Shown: positions 9,408 to 19,132, counted from the stretch's first letter. The stretch is DNA of 62,104 nucleotides from Telmatospirillum sp. (GCA_020248985.1 JADCGL010000019.1:1-62104); one strand, 5' to 3'. The notes: generated by a model from the sequence alone, not told the origin. Numbers and translations are program-made.

Positions 9408-9917
9408 CTATTTGCGGCGCGCGCGCAGCAGCTTCTTGAGCGCCTCAAGTTCTTCGATCGCAGCCAGGATGGCCGGGCGATCGGGCATGCGGGCAAAAAG
9501 AGGCAAATCGTTGATTTGAGCGGCTGCGCGGGCCGGTGCCGTCGGGGCGGGTGACGATGCCGCAGCGGCCGGCACCGCTATCGGCGCAACGGGTGCCGCA
9601 AGGGCCGGCGCCGGCGTCGGCACCTCAATCAGACCGTTGTCTTTGAGCAGCCGCTGCACGCCCTTTATGGTGTAGCCGTGCTTGTACAGGAGCTCGCGAA
9701 TGCGACGCAGCAGTTCGATATCTTCGGGGCGGTAATAGCGCCGACCGCCGGCCCGCTTGAGCGGTTTGATCTGCGCAAAGCGCGTTTCCCAGAACCGCAG
9801 AACATGCTGCGGCACTTCAAGATCACCCGCTACCTCGCTGATAGTACGAAAAGCATCGGCCGATTTCGCCGACCGCCGCCCGATCATTGCAAGTGTCCCG
9901 GCAGAGGGCTCGGCCAT
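9408..9917 (-). CDS. MerR-family transcriptional regulator
   Basis: The 169-residue protein has an N-terminal winged helix-turn-helix ([20 protein letters not shown], then [17 protein letters not shown]) at about residues 24-80. A Pro/Ala linker and a short C-terminal helix follow. It lacks the Cys residues that metal-sensing MerR proteins use, so the effector is unknown. It sits six bases after ihfA; this merR-after-ihfA order is widespread in alphaproteobacteria and the two are probably co-transcribed. Confidence 0.9.
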   Translation of the reverse strand: MAEPSAGTLAMIGRRSAKSADAFRTISEVAGDLEVPQHVLRFWETRFAQIKPLKRAGGRRYYRPEDIELLRRIRELLYKHGYTIKGVQRLLKDNGLIEVPTPAPALAAPVAPIAVPAAAASSPAPTAPARAAAQINDLPLFARMPDRPAILAAIEELEALKKLLRARRK

Positions 9918-9923
9918 CGCCGA

Positions 9924-10316
9924 TTAGCCCTTGGCCAGCGGGGCCTTGGGGGGCAATGTCGGCGTCGCCGAGGCTGCGGGCGACGCCGCCGGCGGCGCGC
10001 CAAGGGCGGCTTGCGCCTTTGTCATCGATCGGTTGATGCGGTTTTTAAGCACGTGCGAAGCGCGGAACACGAGCACGCGTCGCGGCAAAATCGGCACTTC
10101 CTCGCCGGTCTTGGGATTGCGCCCGACGCGCTGGCCCTTCTGTCGCACCGAGAAACTGCCGAACGACGATATCTTCACGGTCTGGCCTTGCGTCAGCGCA
10201 TCGACGATCTCGCCAAGCACGGTTTCGACCAAAGTGGCCGAATCGTTTCGCGACAGACCGACCTCCTGGTAAACCGCCTCCGCCAGATCCGCGCGCGTAA
10301 CCGTGGTTTCCGACAT
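9924..10316 (-). CDS. ihfA: Integration host factor alpha subunit
   Basis: IHF is a heterodimeric DNA-bending protein. This 130-residue protein contains the core HU/IHF fold, with the DNA-binding arm around [12 protein letters not shown] (the invariant Pro at the tip) and [10 protein letters not shown]. An extra C-terminal tail of about 30 residues, rich in Ala and Pro, goes beyond the roughly 100-residue family norm. A well-placed promoter lies upstream. Confidence 0.93.
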   Translation of the reverse strand: MSETTVTRADLAEAVYQEVGLSRNDSATLVETVLGEIVDALTQGQTVKISSFGSFSVRQKGQRVGRNPKTGEEVPILPRRVLVFRASHVLKNRINRSMTKAQAALGAPPAASPAASATPTLPPKAPLAKG

Positions 10317-10358
10317 GCCGCTCTCCGGGCCGAGATTGAAAATCGCAAAATCTACAAA

Positions 10359-10387
10359 ATGCTAGCCCAGCGACCTAAAGCGGTCAA
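10359..10387 (-). promoter_or_regulatory. Putative sigma-70-type promoter of ihfA
   Basis: On the minus strand a -35 hexamer TTGACC (10387-10382) and a -10 hexamer TAGCAT (10364-10359) are separated by exactly 17 bases, about 43 bases before the ihfA ATG. A short inverted repeat, GACC and GGTC (10372-10385), partly overlaps the -35 box and could bind a regulator. This is the clearest housekeeping-like promoter I could place in the window. Confidence 0.55.
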
Positions 10388-10437
10388 TTACAAAGGTTTG
10401 GCGGCCGGACTTGAATCAAGCCCCGCACTCCCGCCAA

Positions 10438-11406
10438 TTACCACCTGATGACGCTGGCGCCCCAGGCCAAACCGCCGCCGATCGCCTCAAGCAGCACGAT
10501 CTGACCCTGTTTGATACGTCCGTCGGCCGCCGCTTCTGCTAGGGCTAGAGGGATTGAGGCGGCGGAAGTATTTGCATGGCGCGCCACGGTCGAGACCACG
10601 CGTTCGGGTCCCAGCCCGAGCTTTTTGGCCATACCGTCGATAATGCGCTGGTTGGCCTGGTGCGGCACAAGCCAGTCGATGTCCGCACCGACCAAGCCAT
10701 TGGCCTTCAACGCTTCTTCGACCACGTCGGCCAGCTTCACGACGGCGTGTTTGAACACTTCCTGGCCGTTCATGCGCACGACACCCGACTCGCGCGTCGC
10801 ACTAGGCCCGCCGGTCGTGTAGAGCGCTTTGTTGAAGCGCCCGTCCGAATGCAGATGGCTCGAGAGGATGCCGCGCCCGCCGGGCCCGTCTTCGGCCTGC
10901 AAGACAACCGCCCCTGCCCCGTCGCCGAACAGCACGCAGGTCGTGCGGTCCTCCCAATCGAGGATGCGGGTGAAGGTTTCGGCCCCGATCACCAAAGCGG
11001 TTTTGACCTGGCCCGCCCTGATGAAATTATCGGCGACGTTGAGCGCGTAGACAAAGCCCGCGCACACGGCCTGCACGTCGAAGGCAAAACCGCGCCCGTC
11101 CATGCCGAGCTTGGCCTGAACTGTCGTGGCCGTGGCCGGGAACGTGGCGTCGGGCGTGGTCGTCGCTACGACGACCATATCGACCGCATCGACCGCAATA
11201 CCGGCATTGGCGAGCGCTTGGCGGGCCGCATGCGTCGCAAGGTCGGAGGTGAGTTCGCCGTCAGCCGCGATATGGCGCTGCGTAATGCCCGTGCGCGCGA
11301 CGATCCAGTCGTCGGACGTATCGACGCGCTTGGCGAGTTCGAGATTGGTGACGGCGTTGGCAGGCAGATAGGCGCCCGTACCGCGCACGACGGAACGAAT
11401 GGTCAT
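10438..11406 (-). CDS. fabH: 3-oxoacyl-ACP synthase III
   Basis: FabH starts fatty acid synthesis by condensing acetyl-CoA with malonyl-ACP. The catalytic triad is visible: C115 in VQAVCAGF, H249 in VPHQANQR, and N279 in RHANTSAAS. Length 322 is standard. It lies six bases after plsX on the same strand, the classic plsX-fabH pairing that links phospholipid and fatty acid synthesis. Confidence 0.96.
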   Translation of the reverse strand: MTIRSVVRGTGAYLPANAVTNLELAKRVDTSDDWIVARTGITQRHIAADGELTSDLATHAARQALANAGIAVDAVDMVVVATTTPDATFPATATTVQAKLGMDGRGFAFDVQAVCAGFVYALNVADNFIRAGQVKTALVIGAETFTRILDWEDRTTCVLFGDGAGAVVLQAEDGPGGRGILSSHLHSDGRFNKALYTTGGPSATRESGVVRMNGQEVFKHAVVKLADVVEEALKANGLVGADIDWLVPHQANQRIIDGMAKKLGLGPERVVSTVARHANTSAASIPLALAEAAADGRIKQGQIVLLEAIGGGLAWGASVIRW

Positions 11407-11412
11407 CGCCGC

Positions 11413-12453
11413 CTACCCGATCGCCGCTTCGGGCGGCGGCGGCGCCAAATGGGCGAGTTCTTTGCGGATTTTGTCGTTGAGACCGTGCGTGACCATATCG
11501 ACCGCCACGCCGATCGCGTTGGCAAAGCCCAGCGCATCCGTGCCGCCATGGCTTTTCACGACGATGCCGTTGAGGCCGACGAACATCGCGCCGTTGTAGC
11601 GGCGCGGATCCGTGCGCAGGCGCACCTTCTTGAGGGCCGACTTTGCGAGCACGTAGCCGAGCTTGGCCAGAAACGAGGATTGGAACGCACCTTTGAGGAA
11701 GCTCGAATAGAGCTTCGAGGTGCCTTCGGCGATCTTCAAGGCAACATTGCCGGTAAAGCCATCGGTCACGACCACATCGACCGTGCCGCCCGGAACATCG
11801 TCGCCTTCGACGAAGCCGTGGAACAGGATCGGGAGATTGGTGTTGCGCAGCCAAGCCGCGGCAAGACGCAGCTCTTCATGGCCCTTCATTTCTTCCGAGC
11901 CCACATTGAGCAGGCCCACGCTGGGCCGCTCGAGCCCCAGAACCGCGCGCGCGAAAACTTCGCCCATGATCGCGAACTGCACGAGATTGTCGGCATTGCA
12001 CTGGACGTTCGCACCGAGGTCGAGCATCACGCTCTCGCCGCGCATCGTCGGGAACAGCGACGCGATCGCCGGGCGGTCGATGCCGGGCAGCGTCTTCAAA
12101 ACGAATTTGGCCATCGCCATCAGCGCGCCGGTGTTGCCAGCCGAAACCACACCCGAGCTTGCACCGTCGCGCACCGCGTCGATCGCGAGGCGCATGCTCG
12201 ATTTGCGGCCTGCGCGCAAGGCGATGGCGGGCTTCGCATCGCCCGCTACGAACTCGTCGGTATGCACGATCTTGTGGCGCGCGCGGTCGAGGCGTGCGGT
12301 CGCAACCAGCGGCTCGAGCTTCGTTTCGTCGCCGAATAGCAGAAATTCGACGAACGGAAACCGCTCTTGCGCCAGCTCGCAGCCCTGGATCGCCATCTCG
12401 GGTGCGTTGTCGCCGCCCATCGCGTCGATGGAAAGCACGAGCCGTTGGCTCAA
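11413..12453 (-). CDS. plsX: Phosphate acyltransferase PlsX
   Basis: PlsX makes acyl-phosphate from acyl-ACP for phosphatidic acid synthesis. The N-terminal signature LSIDAMGGDNAP and the SAGNTGALM motif are intact. I place the start at a TTG (12453) because GGAGG lies 12 bases before it and the resulting N-terminus, MSQRLVLSIDAMGGD, matches homologues; longer in-frame starts add unrelated residues. rpmF is upstream and fabH directly downstream. Confidence 0.93.
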   Translation of the reverse strand: MSQRLVLSIDAMGGDNAPEMAIQGCELAQERFPFVEFLLFGDETKLEPLVATARLDRARHKIVHTDEFVAGDAKPAIALRAGRKSSMRLAIDAVRDGASSGVVSAGNTGALMAMAKFVLKTLPGIDRPAIASLFPTMRGESVMLDLGANVQCNADNLVQFAIMGEVFARAVLGLERPSVGLLNVGSEEMKGHEELRLAAAWLRNTNLPILFHGFVEGDDVPGGTVDVVVTDGFTGNVALKIAEGTSKLYSSFLKGAFQSSFLAKLGYVLAKSALKKVRLRTDPRRYNGAMFVGLNGIVVKSHGGTDALGFANAIGVAVDMVTHGLNDKIRKELAHLAPPPPEAAIG

Positions 12454-12535
12454 GATGTCCAGCCCTCCGGTCGGCAGCTTCGCGGAATGCGGACGCGAAA
12501 ATCGGCCCGCCGCGATGCCGGTTCGGCGTGCGCGC

Positions 12536-12721
12536 TCAGGCCTGCGCCGTCTTGGCCACAACTTCGCGGCCGTCGTAATAGCCGCATGCGCCGCAGATAT
12601 GGTGCGGGCGCTTCAACTCGCCGCAATTCGGGCATTCCGAATAGGAAGCCGCTGCGATCGCATCGTGCGAACGGCGCATGTTGCGACGCGAGGGAGACAC
12701 TTTTTTCTTGGGAACCGCCAT
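12536..12721 (-). CDS. rpmF: 50S ribosomal protein L32
   Basis: This 61-residue protein begins [13 protein letters not shown] and carries the four-Cys zinc ribbon CPNC...CGAC. That makes it a zinc-containing L32 form rather than a Cys-free paralogue. It lies between DUF177 and plsX, the conserved order for this operon. Confidence 0.96.
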   Translation of the reverse strand: MAVPKKKVSPSRRNMRRSHDAIAAASYSECPNCGELKRPHHICGACGYYDGREVVAKTAQA

Positions 12722-12860
12722 AACACAACCTCGTCCGTGAGCCGCCCCTGCACAGCAATGCGGGGGCAAACCCGGTCAAACCAAAACGTCGTTCGGAATT
12801 CAGGCGCCTAGATAGACAATTCCGCTGTCCGGCTCAAGTCTTCTTTCTGTAACGTTCCGG

Positions 12861-13418
12861 CTATTTTTCCTTGTCGAGTTTCGCCTTGAGGTCGGCAAAC
12901 GGCTTGATCTTGCCTTCCGGCGCTTCGACGGCAGCCGCCTCGCCCCATTGCGGCCGAAACTGGGCCCCCTCAGCGCGCGGATAGGGATCGATCGTGACCG
13001 CGAATTCCTGGGCAACCAGTTCGCCAAGATCGAGCGGGCCGTCGGGCAGCGATTCTTCGAGTTCGTCCTCGGCCGCTATCGCGGCGACGTCGATTTCGCC
13101 GTCCGCATCGACTGGGATCGGCTTCAGATCTTCGGGCGGAACGAACAACACCGAAAATTTTTCGGCGACCTTCTGCGCCACGGGCTGCAGCGACACCACG
13201 CACGCCTGCTGCAAGGCCGCCGCAATGCGCCCCTCGACGCGCACCGCGCGCCCAGCGCGCGCACGCTGCAAGGTCAGCTTCGCTTCAAGCCGGTCGATTG
13301 CAAGCACGCCAAAGCGCGTGGCCAAAGCCGCACATTCCTCTGGCGTCGCCGTCACCGTATGGCGTACGGGGCGTTCGCGCAGCGCATCGAGCGCAAAGGG
13401 GCGCGGGAACTCGCTCAC
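12861..13418 (-). CDS. DUF177 (YceD family) protein
   Basis: A 185-residue DUF177 protein, the family that includes YceD and plant factors needed for 23S rRNA accumulation. The central signature around CVVSLQPVAQKV and an acidic stretch (DELEESLPDGPLDLGE) are present. Its neighbours upstream of rpmF are as in most bacteria. The start is a GTG that overlaps the stop of the preceding chaperone gene (GTGA). The 139 bases between this gene and rpmF have no other gene. Confidence 0.88.
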   Translation of the reverse strand: MSEFPRPFALDALRERPVRHTVTATPEECAALATRFGVLAIDRLEAKLTLQRARAGRAVRVEGRIAAALQQACVVSLQPVAQKVAEKFSVLFVPPEDLKPIPVDADGEIDVAAIAAEDELEESLPDGPLDLGELVAQEFAVTIDPYPRAEGAQFRPQWGEAAAVEAPEGKIKPFADLKAKLDKEK

Positions 13419-13969
13419 GCGGCGGCACCGGCCGGTGGCGGGAATACGATCTGCCCCCCCACCAGCGCATCGAGCGGCTGCACGGCCAGGGCCGCGGCGG
13501 CCGCACGCACATAGCGCGCAACAAGAGCGACCTCGCCCGGCGGCACGTTCTCGCGCGTGCCGTAGAGATTGCGCGCAAGGGCGGTCGTCAACAGCGCGTC
13601 GTCTGCGGCGACAAGCGCTTGGTCGTAAGCCGCCGCACGGCCATAGAGCGCTTGCGCCATCTGTTTCACGCGACGCGCCACGCCCATGTCGCCCACGCCA
13701 AGTTCGCGCACCGAGCGGTCCATGTCGGCCACGAAAAAATCGACGAGATTCTGCGCCAACGCGGCCGCACGCAAATCCGGGTCGCGCTTGAGGCGATTGA
13801 GCACAAGAAAAGCGTGCAAAGCGACGGCATCGAACCGGCCGTCGAGCGAATCGGGCACGCCGGCAACCGCGTAGAAGTAGGGATCGCGCGCCTGCGTCGC
13901 CAGGGCCAGATACAGAAGCTGGGCCCCCTCCTTGGTCGCGTCGCGCTTGAAAATCCTCGTGAAAACCAT
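13415..13969 (-). CDS. Ubiquinol-cytochrome c chaperone family protein
   Basis: Relative of mitochondrial CBP3/UQCC1, which assists cytochrome b and bc1 complex assembly. Motifs QARDPYFYAVAGVPDSLDGRFD and NLVDFFVADMDRSVRELGVGDMGV follow the family pattern. GGAAGGA about ten bases before the ATG at 13969 supports this start, giving 184 residues; an in-frame GTG 48 bases earlier is possible but has no clear ribosome site. It is divergent from bamE, the usual alphaproteobacterial arrangement, and its stop overlaps the DUF177 start. Confidence 0.85.
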   Translation of the reverse strand: MVFTRIFKRDATKEGAQLLYLALATQARDPYFYAVAGVPDSLDGRFDAVALHAFLVLNRLKRDPDLRAAALAQNLVDFFVADMDRSVRELGVGDMGVARRVKQMAQALYGRAAAYDQALVAADDALLTTALARNLYGTRENVPPGEVALVARYVRAAAAALAVQPLDALVGGQIVFPPPAGAAA

Positions 13970-14083
13970 ATCCACCCGCTTCCTTCCGGCCTGCCGCTCA
14001 ACCAGCTTCATTGACACCGCGCGCTCGACAGCCCACTTATCGTCGATATGATGTGGCGCAAACAGACGAGGGAATCAACGGAG

Positions 14084-14557
14084 ATGCGTGCCACCACCCG
14101 CTCGACCCCCCGGTCGACCATCGCTTGGCTTGCCCTCGCGGCTTCGCTGGGCCTTGGCGGCTGCTCGCTCGGCTTTACGGAGACGCGCGGCTTCGTGCCC
14201 AACGACGACGATCTGGCGCGCCTCGAGCCCGGACGCCAGACCCGCGACGACGTGCAACAGCTGCTCGGAACACCCGCCTCTCAAGGCGTGTTCGACGCCG
14301 ACCAAAGCTGGTACTACATCGTGCGCAAAACCCACAAATTCGCGTTCTTCGAGCCCGAAGTGCTCGAACAGCGCGTGGTCGTCGTGCAGTTCGACGGGGC
14401 GGGTCAATTGGCCGAAGTGCGGCGCTATTCGTTCGAAGACGGCATCGTGATCGATCCCGTCACACGCACCACGCCCTCGCCCGGCAAAGAACTCACCTTC
14501 ATCGAGCAGCTGATCGGCAGCGTGGGCAAATTCAACAAAGCCGCCCCCCGGCGCTGA
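14084..14557 (+). CDS. bamE: BamE/SmpA family outer membrane lipoprotein
   Basis: BamE is a lipoprotein of the beta-barrel assembly complex. The 157-residue protein has a signal peptide with a lipobox ending LGGC (about residues 20-24), then the family core PGRQTRDDVQQLLGTP and SWYYI. The ATG at 14084 is preferred to one 36 bases earlier because it has GAG close by and gives a normal signal peptide. It is followed by a strong terminator. Confidence 0.9.
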   Translation: MRATTRSTPRSTIAWLALAASLGLGGCSLGFTETRGFVPNDDDLARLEPGRQTRDDVQQLLGTPASQGVFDADQSWYYIVRKTHKFAFFEPEVLEQRVVVVQFDGAGQLAEVRRYSFEDGIVIDPVTRTTPSPGKELTFIEQLIGSVGKFNKAAPRR

Positions 14558-14578
14558 AAATCGAACCGCGCAGACAAG

Positions 14579-14612
14579 AACGGCCCCGGACTTGTCGTCC
14601 GGGGCCGTTTTC
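14579..14612 (+). terminator. Rho-independent terminator after bamE
   Basis: A perfect 13-bp stem (AACGGCCCCGGAC with GTCCGGGGCCGTT) and a five-base loop is followed by TT, C and further T-rich sequence. It lies 22 bases after the bamE stop. It also lies 27 bases beyond the hppA stop on the other strand, so it may act for both converging genes, though the minus-strand side lacks a T-run. Confidence 0.85.
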
Positions 14613-14638
14613 GTTTCCGTCTAAGAAGGAGCCAGCAT

Positions 14639-16723
14639 TTAGCTGGCACCACCCGCCAGGATTGCGAGCAGCAGGATTGCGACAATGTTGATGATCTTGA
14701 TCATCGGATTGACCGCGGGCCCCGCCGTGTCCTTGTAGGGATCGCCGACCGTATCGCCGGTAACGGCGGCCTTGTGGGCGTCCGAACCCTTGCCGCCGTA
14801 GTGGCCTTCCTCGATGTACTTCTTGGCATTGTCCCAAGCCCCGCCGCCCGACGTCATCGAGATGGCGACGAACAGGCCCGTGACGATCGTGCCGAGCAGC
14901 ATCGCCCCCATGGCGGCAAAGGCCTGCGCCTGGCCCGCCACGAGATTGATAACGACATAGAGCACGACGGGCGCAAGGACTGGCAGCAGCGAGGGCACAA
15001 TCATTTCCTTGATCGCGGCCGCCGTCAGCATGTCGACGGCACGGCCGTAATCAGGCTTGGCAGTGCCTTCCATGATGCCCTTGATCTCGCGGAACTGGCG
15101 GCGCACTTCCTCGACGACCGACGCTGCCGCCTTGCCGACTGCCGTCATGCCCATTGCCCCGAACAGGAAGGGCAGCGAGCCACCGATGAACAGGCCCACG
15201 ACCACGTACGGGTTCGTGAGGCTGAAATTCACCGTGTCGGCGATCTTGGGGAAGTAGTGTTTGAGGTCGTAGATATAGGCCGCAAACAGGACGACCGCCG
15301 CAAGACCAGCCGAACCGATGGCATAACCCTTGGTCACGGCCTTCGTGGTATTGCCGACCGCGTCGAGCGCGTCGGTGAACTTGCGCACTTCCTTGGGCAG
15401 GCCCGACATTTCGGCAATGCCGCCGGCATTGTCCGTGACGGGGCCGTAAGCATCGAGGGCGACGACGATCCCTGCCAAGGCCAGCATCGTGGTTGCCGCG
15501 ATGCCGATTCCGTAGAGACCGCCCGTGATGTGCGCGACAAGAATGCCAACGCAGATCACGACGACCGGCAGGAAGGTCGATTCAAGCGACACGGCCAGGC
15601 CCTGGATCACGTTGGTGCCATGGCCGGTCTGCGAGGCGTGGGCAACCGAGCGAACCGGGCGATACTCCGTGCCCGTGTAGTACTCGGTGATCCACACCAG
15701 CAATGCCGTAACGCCCATGCCGACCAGCGCGCACACGAACATGCCGAAGCCGGTGGAGTCGCCGATCTTCGTGTCGAGGCCCACATACTGCTGGGTCACG
15801 ACGAAGATGAGGCCGGTCGATATCACGCCCGTCACGATGAGCGCCTTGTAGAGCGCCATCATGATGTTGTTATCCGCACCGAGCTTGACGAAGTAGGTGC
15901 CCACGACCGAAGCCGCAATGCACACGCCCGCGATCAGCAGCGGATACATCATCATGGTCAGCGTCTGCTCGCCCGTGAAGAAGATAGCGGCCAGCAGCAT
16001 CGTGGCGACGATCGTCACCGCGTAGGTTTCGAACAAATCGGCCGCCATGCCGGCGCAATCGCCCACATTGTCGCCAACGTTGTCGGCGATCACGGCCGGG
16101 TTGCGCGGATCGTCTTCGGGAATTCCCGCCTCGACCTTGCCCACGAGGTCGGCACCGACGTCAGCACCCTTCGTGAAGATGCCGCCGCCGAGGCGCGCGA
16201 AGATCGAAATCAGCGAAGCGCCGAACGACAATGCCACAAGCGCTTCGATGGTGGCGCGCGACGTCGCCCCTTTCCAGTTGCTGAGCACGCCGAAATAGCC
16301 GGCAACGCCGAGCAGGCCCAAGCCCACCACCAGCAAGCCGGTGATAGCACCGGCCTTGAAGGCGATGTCGAGGGCCGGCTGCAAGCCGCCGCGTGCGGCT
16401 TCCGCCGTGCGCACGTTCGCACGCACCGACACGTTCATGCCGACATAACCCGCAGCCCCCGAGAGCACGGCACCGACGACGAAGCCGAGGGCGACGTGGA
16501 TACCCAAGGTGAAGACGAGGATCAGCGTAACGACCGCCCCCACGATCGCGATCGTGCGGTATTGGCGGTTGAGATAGGCCGCCGCCCCTTCCGCGATCGC
16601 CGCTGCAATGTTGCGCATCGTTTCGTTGCCTTGAGGTGCGGCAACGACCTGACGATACGCAACGATCCCGTAAAGGATCGCCAGGATACCGCAGGCAATA
16701 ATCAGCCAAAACGCACCGGACAT
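14639..16723 (-). CDS. hppA: K+-independent H+-translocating membrane pyrophosphatase
   Basis: This many-helix inner-membrane pump couples pyrophosphate hydrolysis to proton export. The substrate-binding signature [13 protein letters not shown] is at about 187-199, followed by the acidic DNVGDNVGD. The segment GNTTKAVTK has Lys (K461) and Thr (T464) at the two positions that separate K+-independent from K+-dependent enzymes (Ala and Gly in the latter), so this is inferred to be K+-independent. Length 694 is typical. It is transcribed alone, divergent from nnrU. Confidence 0.95.
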   Translation of the reverse strand: MSGAFWLIIACGILAILYGIVAYRQVVAAPQGNETMRNIAAAIAEGAAAYLNRQYRTIAIVGAVVTLILVFTLGIHVALGFVVGAVLSGAAGYVGMNVSVRANVRTAEAARGGLQPALDIAFKAGAITGLLVVGLGLLGVAGYFGVLSNWKGATSRATIEALVALSFGASLISIFARLGGGIFTKGADVGADLVGKVEAGIPEDDPRNPAVIADNVGDNVGDCAGMAADLFETYAVTIVATMLLAAIFFTGEQTLTMMMYPLLIAGVCIAASVVGTYFVKLGADNNIMMALYKALIVTGVISTGLIFVVTQQYVGLDTKIGDSTGFGMFVCALVGMGVTALLVWITEYYTGTEYRPVRSVAHASQTGHGTNVIQGLAVSLESTFLPVVVICVGILVAHITGGLYGIGIAATTMLALAGIVVALDAYGPVTDNAGGIAEMSGLPKEVRKFTDALDAVGNTTKAVTKGYAIGSAGLAAVVLFAAYIYDLKHYFPKIADTVNFSLTNPYVVVGLFIGGSLPFLFGAMGMTAVGKAAASVVEEVRRQFREIKGIMEGTAKPDYGRAVDMLTAAAIKEMIVPSLLPVLAPVVLYVVINLVAGQAQAFAAMGAMLLGTIVTGLFVAISMTSGGGAWDNAKKYIEEGHYGGKGSDAHKAAVTGDTVGDPYKDTAGPAVNPMIKIINIVAILLLAILAGGAS

Positions 16724-16783
16724 GATGGAAAGCCCCCTATTTCTTATTGTGGTTCAAATGATTGCACGAAGACTCGCGGATAC

Positions 16784-16858
16784 CGCGAAACTTCGGGTTC
16801 GCGAACATGCCAGATGGTATGTGCGCACGCAAGAACTTGCGAAACAGCGATGTTTCGC
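16784..16858. promoter_or_regulatory. Cluster of three stem-loops between hppA and nnrU
   Basis: Three inverted repeats stand in this divergent intergenic region. First, CGCGAA and TTCGCG (16784-16803) with an inner C-TTCG-G tetraloop and one A.G mismatch. Second, CATGCC and GGTATG (16806-16821). Third, GCGAAACA-GCGA-TGTTTCGC (16839-16858), a perfect 8-bp stem with a GNRA loop. The third lies within a possible nnrU promoter (TTGCGA, 18 bases, TAATCC), so it may be an operator; as RNA, the set could be a structured leader. Confidence 0.4.
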
Positions 16859-16901
16859 GCCTAATCCCGCTACAAATGTCGGAAAAAGCGAGTATGCGCC
16901 G

Positions 16902-17486
16902 ATGTCTTTGCTAATCCTTGGACTGCTTCTGTTTTTGGGAACCCACCTCTTCACGACGCAGCGGGCCCTGCGCGCAAACTTGCGCGAACGCATCGGGGCA
17001 AACGGCTACAAGGTTGGCTATACGGTACTGTCGCTCGTCGGGCTTGTGTTGGTCGTCAAAGGCTACGGCGACTATCGTTCCGCCGGTTCTATCGATGTAT
17101 GGACGCCACCGCGCGCGCTTGCCCATGTCGCCTTGCTGCTGATGCTGCCGGTGTTCGTGCTGCTCGCGGCCTCGCACGCACCGGGCCTCATCAAACGCAC
17201 GGTGCGCCATCCGATGCTGGCGGCGGTCAAATTCTGGGCGTTGGCACATCTGCTCGCCAATGGCGATCTGGGCTCAATGCTTCTGTTCGGTGGTTTTCTT
17301 GCATGGGCCGTGTTCGCGCGGATCTCGCTCAAACAGCGCGAAGCGGTCGAGGGTGCATCCGATTTTTCGGCGATGAGATTCGGGCGCGGCGATCTCGTCG
17401 CACTGGTCGGCGGCCTTGCGGCCTACGGGGTCTTCGCCTTCGTCCTGCACCCGCTCTTGATCGGTGTTCCCGTCGTCGGCAGCTAA
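16902..17486 (+). CDS. NnrU family membrane protein
   Basis: A 194-residue integral membrane protein starting MSLLILGLLLFLGTH, with about five hydrophobic helices and the family segments KVGYTVLSLVGL and HAPGLIKRTVRHPML. NnrU was named for its link to nitrite and nitric oxide reduction, but it is also homologous to 15-cis-zeta-carotene isomerase and is widespread outside denitrifiers. No denitrification genes are nearby. Its stop overlaps the stop of the converging MFS gene. Confidence 0.85.
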   Translation: MSLLILGLLLFLGTHLFTTQRALRANLRERIGANGYKVGYTVLSLVGLVLVVKGYGDYRSAGSIDVWTPPRALAHVALLLMLPVFVLLAASHAPGLIKRTVRHPMLAAVKFWALAHLLANGDLGSMLLFGGFLAWAVFARISLKQREAVEGASDFSAMRFGRGDLVALVGGLAAYGVFAFVLHPLLIGVPVVGS

Positions 17487-18685
17487 ACCGCAGCCGGGCG
17501 TCGGTTGCGCAATGCGAGCCACAGCAAGGCCGCAAGCGCCAAACCGACGAGCGGGATGGCACCAATATTGATGGCGTCCCACCCGACTGTGTTATGCATC
17601 CAACCCGAGAGGGCGGCGGCCAAAGCGACCGAACCGAAGACAAGACTGTCGTTGGCGGCCTGCATCTTCGCTTTTTCCGCCGGCTTGTAGGTTTCGGTCA
17701 AAAGCGATGTGGCGCCGATATAGAGAAAGTTCCAGCCGAGACCAAGCAGGATCAGGCCCGCATAGAAATTCCAGAATTCGATCCCGGCCAGCACGATCGC
17801 GGCCGAGCCCAGCAGCAGCACGGCTCCGGCCGCCATTACGCGCACGACGCCAAAGCGCCCGATGATCGAGCCCGTGAAAAACGACGGCACGAACATCGCC
17901 AGCACATGCGCCTGGATCGTGCGCGCGGCATCGCCAAAGGCCATGCCGCACGCGATCATCGCAAGCGGCGTGGCGTTCATCACCAACGACATGACCGCGT
18001 AGCCGATGGCCCCGGCAAGGACCGCGACCGCGGCTTTGGGCTGGGCCAGAAGTTCGAGCAGCGGGCGTGCGGCCCCCGTCCGCTCCTCGCCCGTGGGGAC
18101 GGGAATATCGATCAGTTGCACGACCAGCAACGCCACGCACGCGAGCAAGGCGAGGGCCGCAAAGGAGCCGCCGAACGCGACAGGCTCGAACATGTCGTGC
18201 GTCAGGCGTGCGATTTCAGGCCCAATCACGGCGGCCGCGACCCCACCCGCGAGCACATAGCTGATGGCCTTAGGCCTCAGAGACGGCCCAACCCCGTCGG
18301 CGGCGGCAAAGCGGTAGAACTGCCCGGCGGAATTGTAGACGCCGTTGATCGCCGAGCCCACGCAGAACAGCAGGAACGATCCGCTGAAAATCGCATAGAC
18401 GCACAAAGCTTGGCCTGCGATTCCGCAGGTCGCCCCCAGCGTGAAGCCCGCGCGCCTGCCGTAGCGCTTCATCAGAAACGACATCGGGAACGTCGCCAGC
18501 ATCACGACAAGCTGCATGAGCGCCACGGGCACGGTCGCGAACGACTTGTTCTCGGCCAGCATGTGGCCGACTAGGGCCGCCTCGGCGATCATCGTCGAGG
18601 TGCCGATCATCAGCAGCGCTTGCGAAACCGAAAGAACGAGGGTGCGGCGCCGGGATGTGGCGTCGAAGGCGATGGCTTGGGTCAT
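17483..18685 (-). CDS. Major facilitator superfamily transporter
   Basis: A 400-residue protein with about 12 hydrophobic segments in two halves, and the loop motif MKRYGRRAGF between helices 2 and 3 (the usual G-x3-D/R-R-x-G-R-R type). The substrate is unknown. I start at the ATG 18685; a TTG nine bases upstream is possible. It is transcribed alone and stands 16 bases downstream of the FliL-like gene on the same strand, so it may be at the end of that operon. Confidence 0.85.
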   Translation of the reverse strand: MTQAIAFDATSRRRTLVLSVSQALLMIGTSTMIAEAALVGHMLAENKSFATVPVALMQLVVMLATFPMSFLMKRYGRRAGFTLGATCGIAGQALCVYAIFSGSFLLFCVGSAINGVYNSAGQFYRFAAADGVGPSLRPKAISYVLAGGVAAAVIGPEIARLTHDMFEPVAFGGSFAALALLACVALLVVQLIDIPVPTGEERTGAARPLLELLAQPKAAVAVLAGAIGYAVMSLVMNATPLAMIACGMAFGDAARTIQAHVLAMFVPSFFTGSIIGRFGVVRVMAAGAVLLLGSAAIVLAGIEFWNFYAGLILLGLGWNFLYIGATSLLTETYKPAEKAKMQAANDSLVFGSVALAAALSGWMHNTVGWDAINIGAIPLVGLALAALLWLALRNRRPAAV

Positions 18686-18701
18686 TGAGGGCAAGCGTCT
18701 T

Positions 18702-19130
18702 TCAGTTTCCGATACGCCGTTCGAGCACGCGCTCGAAGACGATTTCTTCGATGATGTCGTCGCTGCCGAGAATGCGCACGGCCGAAGCCGTCAAGCGCCG
18801 CTTGGCGCGCTCGCGGTCGAAATTGTCGCCTTGGGCGGCAATGTCGTTGAGGTCGTAGACGAAGGCGTTCTGAAGTCGGTCCATCGACGCACGCACCTTA
18901 TCAACGTCGGCGCGGCGAATGAGGCGCAGTTTGATCAGCAGCGCATAGTGCCGCTTGACCTGGTTGTTCTGGATCGCGGGCACCAGCATGCGCGGCAGAA
19001 AAATCTCGGCCCCCGGATCGTCGCCGGTTCCGGGTGCTGGATCGTTCGCATGGGCCGGCTGCGCCAAAAGAACGGCTGCGGCCCAAAGAAGGAAGGAGCG
19101 TCTTTCCACGATTCGAGGACTATGGAGCAT
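18702..19130 (-). CDS. Small exported protein, remotely FliL-like
   Basis: This 142-residue protein begins with RRSFLLWAAAVLLAQPAHA, a signal peptide (about residues 10-27, AHA cleavage). The rest reads IFLPRMLVPAIQNNQVKRHYALLI..., then a helical stretch and a C-terminus IIEEIVFERVLERR. The order of short beta stretch, long helix and ending resembles the FliL domain, but without a stable transmembrane helix after the signal. That resemblance is my own reading, not a database match. It starts two bases after the thiL stop, so it is co-transcribed with the cofactor operon. Confidence 0.75.
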   Translation of the reverse strand: MLHSPRIVERRSFLLWAAAVLLAQPAHANDPAPGTGDDPGAEIFLPRMLVPAIQNNQVKRHYALLIKLRLIRRADVDKVRASMDRLQNAFVYDLNDIAAQGDNFDRERAKRRLTASAVRILGSDDIIEEIVFERVLERRIGN

Positions 19131-19132
19131 AG

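Noticed and set aside
16784-16858. A tRNA
   Set aside because: GGTTCG is present, but no acceptor stem, anticodon arm or D-arm could be folded in either strand.
14774-16864. A 696-codon open frame antisense to hppA
   Set aside because: His/Arg/Asp-rich shadow of the pyrophosphatase, with no signature. The opposite strand encodes a complete, well-marked gene.
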